NCBI GenBank assembly: GCA_900544765.1
Contig: UQWI01000021.1
Coordinates: 1-14,230, forward strand
Origin: an uncultured Eubacteriales bacterium
Lineage (GTDB): Bacteria; Bacillota; Clostridia; Oscillospirales; Oscillospiraceae
Direction of reading: 5' to 3'
DNA: 14,230 nucleotides
This document shows positions 4,761-11,383 of this stretch, piece by piece; positions within the stretch are counted from its first letter, which is position 1, and each line of letters opens with the position of its first letter. Below the pieces are notes generated by a model. It was not told the origin of the DNA and ran no database searches. It worked only from the letters and a program-made list of their open reading frames with translations. The translations under genes and the position numbers were made by a program.

Positions 4761-6921
4761 TGACGGCCGCCCTCCTGTCGGAGGTCAGGCGCTCGCCGTA
4801 CTCGCCGTACCTGCTCTTGCGCACGAGCAGGTAGATCATAGCTGCGAGAACCACGAAGGCCACGACCGTCCACAGACCGAAGCTGACGTCGCCGGTGATG
4901 AGCCCGCCTATCTGGTAGATCATCAGGCTGACGCAGTAGGCGAAGGCGCACATGTAGCCGATGGCGGCAAGGGTCCACTTGGGGCTGTTCATCTCGCGCT
5001 TGATCGCGCCCATGGCCGCAAAGCAGGGGGCGCACAGCAGGTTGAACACCATGAAGCTGTAGGCCGCGATGCCGGTGTACTCGCTCGCGAGGATGCCCCA
5101 CATCTCGTCTCCGGCCTCGCTGACCTCGGCAAAGCCATAGCAGACGCCCATGATGGCGACGAGGTTCTCCTTGGCGACCAGGCCGCCGACGACGCCGACC
5201 GTGGCCTGCCAGGTGCCGAAGCCGAGCGGGATGAAGATGAACGCGACCGCGCTGCCGACGGCGGCGAGCAGGGAGTCGTTGTTGTCCTCGACCATGCCGA
5301 AGCCGCTCTCGGTGACGCCGAAGGCCTGCAGGAACCAGATGAGAATGGAGCTGAGCAGGATGACGGTGCCGGCGCGCTTGATGAAGCTCCAGCCGCGTTC
5401 CCAGGTGGCGCGCAGGACGTTGCTGGCGGCCGGGGCGTGATAGGCGGGCAGCTCCATGACGAAGGGGGCCGCCTCGCCAGCGAAGGCCCTGAGCTTCTTG
5501 AGGATGATGCCGGAGATGATGATGGCCGCGACGCCGACGAAGTAGGCGCTCGTGGCTACCCACCAGCCGTCGTCAAAGAACGCGCCGGCGATCATGCCGA
5601 TAATGGGCAGCTTTGCCCCGCAGGGGATGAAGCAGGTGGTCATGATGGTCATGCGCCTGTCGCGCTCGTTCTCTATGGTGCGGCTGGCCATGACGGCGGG
5701 GACGCCGCAGCCGGAGCCGATGAGCATGGGGATGAAGCTCTTGCCGGAGAGGCCGAACTTGCGGAAAATGCGGTCCATGATGAAGGCGATGCGCGCCATG
5801 TAGCCGATGTCCTCGAGGATGGAGAGCATCAGGAACAGCAGCAGCATCTGCGGCACAAAGCCGATGACCGCGCCTACGCCGGCTATGATGCCGTCGCAGA
5901 CGAGTCCGACCAGCCAGTCGGCCACGTTGCCCTCGAGCAGGCCGCGCGCGCCCTCGACCGCCCACTCGCTGACGAGCACGTTGTTGGTCCAGTCGGTGAG
6001 GAAGGTGCCGAGCGGCCCCATGGCTATCCAGTACACCGCCGCCATGACCACGACGAAGATGGGCAGGGCCGCTATGCGGTTCGTAACTATGCGGTCAATG
6101 CGGTCGGAGGCCGTCATCTTGAGCCCCCTGCTCTTTTTCTTGACGGCGGAGCCCACCACGCGGGCTATGTAGGCGTAGCGCTGGTTGGTGATGATGCTCT
6201 CGCTGTCGTCGTCGAGCTCACGCTCGCAGTCGGCTATGTGCTGCTCGATGTGCTTCATGAGCCCGGCGTCGAGCCTGAGCTCCTCGATGACCTTCTCGTC
6301 CCGCTCAAAGAGCTTGATGGCGTACCAGCGCAGGAAGCAGTTGTCCACCTTGCCCTCGATGCTCTCCTCGATGTGGGCGATGGCGTGCTCCACACTGCCG
6401 TCAAAGACGCAGGGAATGCTGCCGGGCTTATGAGTCTCGACTAACTCAACGGCGCGCTTTGCCGCCTCCATGCTCCCCTCACCCTTGAGCGCGCTGGTGA
6501 CCATGACGGGGCAGCCGAGCGCGTCGCTGAGCTTCTTGAGGTCGATGGCGTCGCCGTTCTTGCGCACGACGTCTATCATGTTCACGGCTACCACAGTGGG
6601 GATGCCGAGCTCAAGCAGCTGCGTGGTCAGGTATAGGTTGCGTTCTATGTTTGTGCCGTCGACGATGTTGATGATGGCGTCGGGCTTCTCATTGACCAGG
6701 TAGTTGCGGGCGACGACCTCCTCAAGCGTATACGGGCTCAGGGAATAGATGCCGGGCAGGTCCTGTATCACGACGCCCTTGCTGCCCTTGAGCGTACCCT
6801 CCTTCTTCTCGACGGTGACGCCCGGCCAGTTGCCGACCCTCTGGTTGGAGCCGGTCAGGGCGTTGAACATCGTCGTTTTACCGCTGTTAGGATTGCCCGC
6901 CAGGGCAATTTTCACTTCCAT
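4753..6921 (-). CDS. feoB: Ferrous iron transporter FeoB
   Basis: This 722-residue protein is the membrane permease for Fe2+ uptake. The N-terminal G domain shows G1 GNPNSGKTT (9-17), the switch I region around T36, G3 DLPG (54-57), G4 NMID (114-117) and a G5-like TSALKGEG (142-149). A helical GDI-like linker follows (about 170-270), rich in Glu. The membrane core starts near residue 283 and contains the conserved gate motifs GSGCGVPAVMASR (402-414) and CGAKLP (434-439). The length is normal for Clostridia. The ATG at 6921 has GAGAGGAG about 10 nt upstream. It is preceded by two feoA genes across a 149-nt structured gap and followed by the overlapping FeoB-associated gene. Nothing looks broken. 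Confidence 0.97.
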   Translation of the reverse strand: MEVKIALAGNPNSGKTTMFNALTGSNQRVGNWPGVTVEKKEGTLKGSKGVVIQDLPGIYSLSPYTLEEVVARNYLVNEKPDAIINIVDGTNIERNLYLTTQLLELGIPTVVAVNMIDVVRKNGDAIDLKKLSDALGCPVMVTSALKGEGSMEAAKRAVELVETHKPGSIPCVFDGSVEHAIAHIEESIEGKVDNCFLRWYAIKLFERDEKVIEELRLDAGLMKHIEQHIADCERELDDDSESIITNQRYAYIARVVGSAVKKKSRGLKMTASDRIDRIVTNRIAALPIFVVVMAAVYWIAMGPLGTFLTDWTNNVLVSEWAVEGARGLLEGNVADWLVGLVCDGIIAGVGAVIGFVPQMLLLFLMLSILEDIGYMARIAFIMDRIFRKFGLSGKSFIPMLIGSGCGVPAVMASRTIENERDRRMTIMTTCFIPCGAKLPIIGMIAGAFFDDGWWVATSAYFVGVAAIIISGIILKKLRAFAGEAAPFVMELPAYHAPAASNVLRATWERGWSFIKRAGTVILLSSILIWFLQAFGVTESGFGMVEDNNDSLLAAVGSAVAFIFIPLGFGTWQATVGVVGGLVAKENLVAIMGVCYGFAEVSEAGDEMWGILASEYTGIAAYSFMVFNLLCAPCFAAMGAIKREMNSPKWTLAAIGYMCAFAYCVSLMIYQIGGLITGDVSFGLWTVVAFVVLAAMIYLLVRKSRYGEYGERLTSDRRAAVNV

Positions 6922-7070
6922 ACGTTAAAACTCCTCTCTTAATCAGGCGGCTCAGGCTCAGCCGCCGAATGTCTGCCGGCCGGATCCGCCGGCGCGGGGC
7001 GTACCCCTCAGCGAGTTAGGTTTCGCTACCTTATGCCGCTTTAAAAAGCCCCCTCGGGGCGTTCGCGGCC
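6922..7070 (-). promoter_or_regulatory. Hairpin-rich intercistronic region between feoA and feoB
   Basis: The 149-nt gap can fold into successive hairpins on the transcribed strand. First is a GCCCC-gag-GGGGC stem with five T (7043-7060), terminator-like. Then follow AGCGA/TCGCT, GGGG-cgta-CCCC, GCCGGC/GCCGGC around GGATCC, and GGCGGCT/AGCCGCC (about 6945-6965), directly before the feoB ribosome site. No TTGACA-like promoter is evident. The region also contains TTAGGT-N6-ACCTTA (7016-7033), a partial DtxR-box look-alike. It does not match any riboswitch class I know. Confidence 0.5.
7043..7060 (-). terminator. Weak terminator or attenuator after the feoA pair
   Basis: GCCCC (complement of 7056-7060), loop GAG, GGGGC (complement of 7048-7052), then TTTTT (complement of 7043-7047). 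It lies only 10 nt past the stop of the downstream feoA. The stem is short (5 bp) but all G-C. It would lower feoB relative to feoA expression rather than block it, since no separate feoB promoter is seen. Confidence 0.5.
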
Positions 7071-7292
7071 TTATTGCAGCTCTATCATCTCGGCGTCGGC
7101 CTTGCGTATGCTCAGCTCGTAGCCGCGGATGGTGACCTCAATCGGGTCGCCAAGAGGCGCAACCTTCCGAATGTAGATATCCGTGCCCTTCGTGACGCCC
7201 ATGTCCATAATGCGGCGCTTGAGAGCCCCCGTGCCGTTCAGCCTGGCCACCGTTACGGTGGAACCGACTCTGGCGTCCTTGAGTGTTTTCAC
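7071..7292 (-). CDS. feoA: FeoA domain protein (second FeoA of the operon)
   Basis: A 73-residue, SH3-like FeoA domain protein: MKTLKDARVGSTVTVARLNG, then LKRRIMDMGVTKGTDIYIRK and the closing APLGDPIEVTIRGYELSIRK. The family pattern 'L-x-x-M-G-(V/L)-x-x-G' and the 'GDP(I/V)-x-(V/I)-x-x-x-G-Y-x-L-(S/A)-(I/L)-R' ending are both present. FeoA is a small cytoplasmic partner needed for full FeoB activity. The start at 7292 has AGGGGG about 5 nt upstream, and the gap to the preceding feoA is only 11 nt, so they are cotranscribed. This copy carries the canonical C-terminal GDP...Y.L..R motif, unlike its neighbour. Confidence 0.95.
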   Translation of the reverse strand: MKTLKDARVGSTVTVARLNGTGALKRRIMDMGVTKGTDIYIRKVAPLGDPIEVTIRGYELSIRKADAEMIELQ

Positions 7293-7303
7293 ATGACTAC
7301 CCC

Positions 7304-7522
7304 CTATTCATTGACCAGGATCCTGCTGCACAGTCCCCTGTCAAGGGCTATGCGGCTGTCCTTCACCTGGATTATAAGATTGCCCGCGAGAGAGTTCACA
7401 ATTTTGACTTGCTGCCCCTCTACCAGGCCCAGCTCGGCCAGATGCCTACGCACCTCGTCCTTGCCGGTTATCCTGTCTATAATCATTCCCTCGCCTTCAC
7501 CGGCCATGGAAAGCGGAAGCAT
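7304..7522 (-). CDS. feoA: FeoA domain protein (first gene of the feo operon)
   Basis: A 72-residue FeoA-family protein: MLPLSMAGEGEGMIIDRITG, then KDEVRRHLAELGLVEGQQVK and a C-terminal NLIIQVKDSRIALDRGLCSR. It belongs to the second FeoA subtype of Clostridia, with 'GNLI(I/L)-x-V-K-x-(S/T)-R-(I/L)-A-L' in place of the GDP motif. I prefer the ATG at 7522 over the one at 7531: the AAAGGA ribosome site is 9 nt before 7522 but abuts 7531. Paired feoA genes before feoB are common in this group; the pair probably contributes two different subunits. It lies directly below the promoter/operator region at 7560-7626. Confidence 0.93.
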   Translation of the reverse strand: MLPLSMAGEGEGMIIDRITGKDEVRRHLAELGLVEGQQVKIVNSLAGNLIIQVKDSRIALDRGLCSRILVNE

Positions 7523-7559
7523 GGCGCTCATCCTTTCTAGCTGCTCTTTCCTGTCACTC

Positions 7560-7577
7560 GGTTAGATTTATCTAACC
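7560..7577. promoter_or_regulatory. Iron/manganese-type repressor operator over the feo start site
   Basis: GGTTAGAT-TT-ATCTAACC is an 18-bp palindrome with perfect 8-bp arms. TTAG...CTAA arms are typical of operators for DtxR/IdeR/MntR-family metal repressors, and the position over the transcription start fits repression when iron is plentiful. A Fur site would look different (GATAATnATTATC type). The repressor gene is not in the window. Confidence 0.65.
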
Positions 7578-7585
7578 ACATACGC

Positions 7586-7614
7586 AGTTTAATACATCGC
7601 ACCCGTTTTGTCAA
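7586..7614 (-). promoter_or_regulatory. feo operon promoter
   Basis: Read on the minus strand, TTGACA (complement of 7609-7614) is a perfect -35. After 17 bp comes TAAACT (complement of 7586-7591) as -10. The start would fall near 7579, just at the edge of the palindrome 7560-7577, leaving a leader of about 55 nt before feoA. Confidence 0.7.
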
Positions 7615-7626
7615 TAGTCTTGACTA
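7615..7626. promoter_or_regulatory. Second, related palindrome abutting the feo -35 box
   Basis: TAGTC-TT-GACTA has perfect 5-bp arms and shares the TAG-NN-TT-NN-CTA pattern with the operator at 7560-7577. It directly abuts the -35 hexamer (7609-7614). The two centres are 52 bp apart, close to five helical turns, so two dimers could sit on the same face of the DNA. Confidence 0.4.
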
Positions 7627-7746
7627 ACTTTATTCAAAATCTGAAAATCCGACACAATGGCGGCAAGTGTCCGGTAAATATGCCCAAATACGTCCGCGCC
7701 ATTCTCAACATATTCGACAAATCGAATCGTTCGAGTGCAATTTCGA

Positions 7747-7775
7747 TTGACTTTTCGCACAACAACGGCTAAAGT
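7747..7775 (+). promoter_or_regulatory. Promoter of the LacI-family regulator gene
   Basis: TTGACT (7747-7752) and TAAAGT (7770-7775) are 17 bp apart. The predicted start is near 7782, about 10 bp above the palindromic operator at 7793-7816. The stretch from 7627 to 7746, between the feo and lacI promoters, is A/T-rich and holds no gene I can support. Confidence 0.6.
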
Positions 7776-7792
7776 TTAATTGCAGAGAAGCT

Positions 7793-7816
7793 GAAAACGT
7801 TACCGGGAACGTTTTC
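7793..7816. promoter_or_regulatory. Palindromic LacI-family operator below the regulator's own promoter
   Basis: Arms GAAAACGTT (7793-7801) and AACGTTTTC (7808-7816) flank ACCGGG; the whole 24 bp is palindromic except for one mismatched pair. AACGTT with a central CG is the hallmark of LacI/GalR-family operators. Each arm also contains its own AACGTT core, so two overlapping operators 12 bp apart are possible. Its place in the leader suggests autorepression. Confidence 0.7.
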
Positions 7817-7848
7817 GAGCTCGCGCGGTTCAGAGAGGAGGCGGCCGT

Positions 7849-8868
7849 GTGACTATTAAGGACGTCGCAAAGCTTTGCGGAGTCTCGGTGAGCACGGTAA
7901 GCCGTGTGCTAAACAACCGACCGGATGTCAGCCCGGCCGTGCGTGAAGCCGTCTGGGCGGCAGTGCGCGACAGCAACTATGTTCCCAACAACTCCGCCCG
8001 GGCGCTGGTCAAGACAAGCTCGGACGCCATCGGGCTTGTTGTCCGAGGCGTTTCAAACCCATTTTACGCAGACATCATAAAGGTGATAGGCCGTGAGATA
8101 GACGCGGCGGACTGCACCATGGTGATGCAGCAGATAGCTTCCAACGAGGATGAGATAGAGCGCGGCGCGCTCATGGAGCGCGAGAAAAAGCTGCGCGGGC
8201 TCATCTTTCTCGGCGGGCGCTGGGACTACTCCCCCGACGAGCTCGGGCGCATAACCGTCCCCTTCGTCTGCTGCTCCTATACGAACAGCTTCGGCTCGCT
8301 GGATTTGTCCTGCTACTCGTCCGTCAGCATAGAGGACGAGCTGGCCGCAGAGCGCGCCGTGCATGAGCTGGTTTCACTCGGCCACCGCAGGATAGCCTGC
8401 CTGGTTTCGGAGACGGATGACCGCTCTATAAGCGAGCTGCGCTACCGCGGATATGTCAGGGCGCTGGAGTCTGCGGGCATAGAGCCCGACGAGGGGCTTG
8501 TCGCCCGCGCCGGTTCCTTCGGCATGGAGGACGCGTACAACGCAGCGGTAAGGCTCGCCCGCTCCGGCGCGGACTTCACCGCAATGTTCATAATCGCCGA
8601 CGCGATGGCGATTGCCGCGATAAAGGCCCTTGAGGACTGCGGCATGAGCGTCCCGCGCGACTGCTCGGTCATTGCGATTGACGGCCTGACGCTCTCGGAG
8701 TACACGCGGCCCACGCTCACCACGCTGTGCCAGCCCACCGCCCGCATGGGCGAGGAGAGTGTAAAGATACTGCTGGACGTTATAGAAGGCCGCAGCGGCC
8801 ACCGCCATGTCACAGTGGAGCCCACCTTCAGGGCGGGCGCCTCCGTAGCGCCCCCTCCGTCCAGCTGA
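7849..8868 (+). CDS. LacI-family transcriptional regulator of the maltodextrin-type module
   Basis: A 339-residue LacI/GalR regulator. The N-terminal HTH (residues 1-~50) reads MTIKDVAKLCGVSVSTVSRV and is followed by the hinge-helix region (YVPNNSARALVK). The periplasmic-binding-protein-like ligand domain covers the rest, with the usual 'IGLVV...NPFYADII' opening, 'LISLGHRRIA'-type middle and 'PRDCSVIAIDG...RPTLTTL' end. It starts with GTG at 7849, supported by GAGGAG about 6 nt upstream. It precedes the transporter genes in the same direction, so it probably controls them as well as itself, with a malto-oligosaccharide or related sugar as effector (inference from malQ). A perfect 14-bp palindrome (7866-7879) lies in its first codons. 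Confidence 0.95.
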   Translation: MTIKDVAKLCGVSVSTVSRVLNNRPDVSPAVREAVWAAVRDSNYVPNNSARALVKTSSDAIGLVVRGVSNPFYADIIKVIGREIDAADCTMVMQQIASNEDEIERGALMEREKKLRGLIFLGGRWDYSPDELGRITVPFVCCSYTNSFGSLDLSCYSSVSIEDELAAERAVHELVSLGHRRIACLVSETDDRSISELRYRGYVRALESAGIEPDEGLVARAGSFGMEDAYNAAVRLARSGADFTAMFIIADAMAIAAIKALEDCGMSVPRDCSVIAIDGLTLSEYTRPTLTTLCQPTARMGEESVKILLDVIEGRSGHRHVTVEPTFRAGASVAPPPSS

Positions 8869-8884
8869 GGCGGCAAATACAACA

Positions 8885-8953
8885 AAAACAGCCATGGCTG
8901 TTTTGGGCTTTGCAGGCAAAGCCCATTTGAATGGTTTTTACGGCCTGAGCCGT
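8885..8953 (+). repeat. Cluster of three tandem hairpins before the binding-protein gene
   Basis: A perfect 20-bp palindrome AAAACAGCCATGGCTGTTTT (8885-8904) is followed at once by GGGCTTTG-cagg-CAAAGCCC (8905-8924), and then by ACGGC-ctga-GCCGT (8940-8953), itself flanked by TTTT/AAAA. CCATT-tg-AATGG (about 8923-8934) offers an alternative fold. The first stem can act as a lacI terminator only weakly, as no T-run follows it beyond its own arm. The last sits between a weak -35 (TTTACG 8937) and a good -10 (TAAAAT 8959-8964), so it could instead be an operator. Confidence 0.6.
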
Positions 8954-8987
8954 GAAAATAAAATCTAAACAGGAGATGTAAAAAAGT

Positions 8988-10361
8988 ATGAAGAAGTTTC
9001 TTGCTCTGCTTCTCGCGCTCGTAATGGTATTTGCGCTCGCGGCCTGCGGCACTACCGAGACCGAGACCAGCAATCCTCCCGCAGAGGGAAGCACTGCTCC
9101 GTCCGACGGCGGCGATGTCAGCACCGAGGGCGCCAGCGTCTACTATCTGAACTTCAAGCCCGAACAGGAGAAGCAGTGGCTGGAGCTCGCCGAGATCTAC
9201 ACCGAGGAGACCGGCGTCCCCGTCAAGGTCGTCACCGCCGCCTCCGGTACCTATGAGACCATGCTGACCAGCGAGATGGCCAAGGAAGAGGCCCCGACCC
9301 TGTTCCAGGTCAACGGTCCCGTCGGCCTCAACAACTGGAAGACCTACTGCTACGACCTCTCCGGCAGCGACTTCTACGGCGAGCTGACCAGCGAGGACTA
9401 CGCCCTCAAGGAGGGCGACGAGGTCCTCGGCGTGGCCTACGTCATTGAGTCCTACGGCATCATCGTCAACAAGGCCCTGCTCGAGCAGGCCGGCTACACC
9501 GTCGACGACATCCAGAGCTTTGAGGACCTCAAGGCCGTCGCCGAGGACATCACCGCCCGCAAGGACGAGCTGGGCTTCTCCGCCTTCACCTCCGCCGGCA
9601 TGGAGAGCAGCTCCGACTGGCGCTTCAAGACCCACCTCGCCAACCTCCCGATTTACTTTGAGTATCAGGATCGCGGCATTTCCTCCACCGACGCCATTGA
9701 GGGCAAATACCTTGACAACTACCGCGCCATCTGGGATCTCTACATCAACAACGCCACCTGCGATCCCAGCGAGCTCACCATGAAGACCGCGACCGACGCC
9801 GTCAACGAGTTCGTCGGCGGCCAGGCCGTGTTCTATCAGAACGGCTCCTGGGAGTTCGCCAACGTCACCGGCGAGGGCAAGCTCGCCGAGGACGACGTCA
9901 CCATGATCCCCATCTACTTCGGCGTGGGCGACGAGGCCAACCAGGGCCTCTGCACCGGCTCCGAGAACTACTGGTGCGTCAATAAGAACGCCAGCGAGGA
10001 GGACATCCAGGCCACCCTCGACTTCATGTACTGGTGCGTCACCAACGAGACCGCACTGGCCGCCATCACCGGCGGCGAGGGCGCGATGCCCAGCGGCGGC
10101 GCCGGCATGGGCTTCGCCATCCCCTTCAAGGCCGCGCCCGAGAGCCAGAACCTCTTCGTCAAGCTCGACGCCGAGATGACCGCCGAGGGCAAGACCCCGG
10201 TCAGCTGGAACTTCACCACCATGCCTTCTGAGGAGTGGAAGAACCTGCTCGGCTCCAAGCTCGCCGCTTACGCCGCCGACCAGACCGACGAGAACTGGGC
10301 CGCCGTCGTCTCCGCCTTCGTTGACAACTGGGCCGCCGAGTACGCCCTGGCCAACGGCTGA
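8988..10361 (+). CDS. Sugar ABC transporter solute-binding lipoprotein (CUT1 type, malto-oligosaccharide likely)
   Basis: A 457-residue extracellular binding protein. The signal peptide MKKFLALLLALVMVFALAAC has a lipobox LAAC, so Cys20 is lipidated and anchors it to the membrane. A Ser/Thr/Glu/Pro-rich linker follows (about 21-50), then a family 1 solute-binding fold: YYLNFKPEQEKQWLELAEIY, GVPVKVVTAASGTYETML, and a closing FVDNWAAEYALANG. The many Trp and Tyr residues fit stacking against sugar rings. An AGGAG lies 12 nt before the ATG. GC-rich C-ending codons are strongly preferred, more than in neighbours, which fits high expression. It is the first transport gene, separated from the permeases by a strong terminator hairpin. 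Substrate assignment rests on the linked malQ. Confidence 0.93.
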   Translation: MKKFLALLLALVMVFALAACGTTETETSNPPAEGSTAPSDGGDVSTEGASVYYLNFKPEQEKQWLELAEIYTEETGVPVKVVTAASGTYETMLTSEMAKEEAPTLFQVNGPVGLNNWKTYCYDLSGSDFYGELTSEDYALKEGDEVLGVAYVIESYGIIVNKALLEQAGYTVDDIQSFEDLKAVAEDITARKDELGFSAFTSAGMESSSDWRFKTHLANLPIYFEYQDRGISSTDAIEGKYLDNYRAIWDLYINNATCDPSELTMKTATDAVNEFVGGQAVFYQNGSWEFANVTGEGKLAEDDVTMIPIYFGVGDEANQGLCTGSENYWCVNKNASEEDIQATLDFMYWCVTNETALAAITGGEGAMPSGGAGMGFAIPFKAAPESQNLFVKLDAEMTAEGKTPVSWNFTTMPSEEWKNLLGSKLAAYAADQTDENWAAVVSAFVDNWAAEYALANG

Positions 10362-10397
10362 GCTGCATAGGCTTTGTTTAGAAAGCAATAGCTTTCC

Positions 10398-10429
10398 GGG
10401 GCCGCCGGAGATTCCGGCGGCCCCTTTTT
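10398..10429 (+). terminator. Strong intra-operon terminator after the binding-protein gene
   Basis: An 11-bp perfect stem (GGGGCCGCCGG 10398-10408 with CCGGCGGCCCC 10414-10424) with loop AGATT and five T. It stands 36 nt past the binding-protein stop and about 100 nt before the first permease. No clear promoter is visible in between, so partial read-through would give much binding protein and little permease; the hairpin would also protect the 3' end of the mRNA. Confidence 0.9.
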
Positions 10430-10531
10430 GAAAATCAGCGCCGGCCGGGCGGGCCGCGCGTCGGGCCCTCGGGGCCTCAAAGGCGCGTCCGGCCCGGACG
10501 GCGCGACATGCTTGCAAAGAGGGGATGGAAA

Positions 10532-11383
10532 ATGGAAAAAGCCATCAAAAAGTGGTGGCCGGTGTTCGTCCTGCCCACGCTTATCGCGTTCATCATCGGC
10601 TTCATCATACCGTTCATACAGGGCGTGTACCTCTCGCTCTGCCAGTTCATGACGATAAAGGACGCGAGCTTTATAGGCTTTGCGAACTTCACGAAGGCCT
10701 TCGCCGACAGCACCTTCACGCACGCCTTCTGGTATAACTGTGCCTTCGTCGCGGTCAGCACCCTGGCCATAAACGTCGGCGGCCTCGCCGTCGCGCTCAT
10801 ACTCACGAAGGCCATACGCGGCACGAACGCCTTCCGCACAGTGTTCTTCATGCCGAACCTGATTGGCGGCATCGTCCTCGGCTACATCTGGCAGATCCTG
10901 CTCAACTGCGCCCTCGCGCTCCTGGAGAAGCCGCTTCTGCAGCTGGACGCCACGGCGGGCTTCTGGGGCCTTGTCATACTCATGTGCTGGCAGCAGATAG
11001 GCTATATGATGATAATCTACATCGCCGGCCTCCAGAGCATACCGGACACGCTCATAGAGGCCGCGGAGATAGACGGCGCGACGCCCTGGCAGACCTTCTG
11101 GAAGGTCAAGCTGCCGAACCTCATGCCCAGCATAACGATTTGCCTCTTCCTCACTATAACGAACAGCTTCAAGCTCTTCGACCAGAACCTCGCCCTCACG
11201 GAAGGCGAGCCGGCGCACGCGAGCGAGCTTCTGGCCTATAACATTTACTACACCTTCTACTCCCGCTCCGGGCCGCAGTGGAAGGGCATAGGCCAGGCGA
11301 AGGCCGTCATATTCTGCCTCATCGTCGTCGCCATATCCTTCATCCAGCTCCGCGCGACCCGCAAAAAGGAGGTGCAGCAGTAA
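10532..11383 (+). CDS. Sugar ABC transporter permease, MalF/UgpA type
   Basis: A 283-residue inner-membrane permease with about six membrane segments, starting WWPVFVLPTLIAFIIGFIIP near the N-terminus. The EAA loop that contacts the ATPase is clear: EAAEIDGATPWQTFWKVKLP. I chose the ATG at 10532 (MEKAIKKWW) because AGAGGGGA lies about 7 nt upstream; an in-frame ATG at 10508 would add eight residues without a ribosome site. Its TAA shares one base with the ATG of the next permease (TAATG), so the two are translationally coupled. It is shorter than E. coli MalF, which is normal for CUT1 permeases of Firmicutes. Confidence 0.95.
   Translation: MEKAIKKWWPVFVLPTLIAFIIGFIIPFIQGVYLSLCQFMTIKDASFIGFANFTKAFADSTFTHAFWYNCAFVAVSTLAINVGGLAVALILTKAIRGTNAFRTVFFMPNLIGGIVLGYIWQILLNCALALLEKPLLQLDATAGFWGLVILMCWQQIGYMMIIYIAGLQSIPDTLIEAAEIDGATPWQTFWKVKLPNLMPSITICLFLTITNSFKLFDQNLALTEGEPAHASELLAYNIYYTFYSRSGPQWKGIGQAKAVIFCLIVVAISFIQLRATRKKEVQQ

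Noticed and set aside
4651..6444. A 597-residue open frame on the plus strand opposite feoB
   Set aside because: It is a His/Asp/Ala/Gly-rich shadow of feoB, which is unmistakable on the minus strand.
6922..7070. T-box, NiCo or yybP-ykoY (manganese) riboswitch before feoB
   Set aside because: The diagnostic conserved stretches of these classes are not present; only generic GC-rich stems are seen.
8442..10517. A 691-residue open frame on the minus strand across the LacI and binding-protein genes
   Set aside because: It is antisense to two genes with clear families, is low-complexity (Gly/Val/Ala/Leu/Glu), and reflects the strong preference for C-ending codons on the plus strand.
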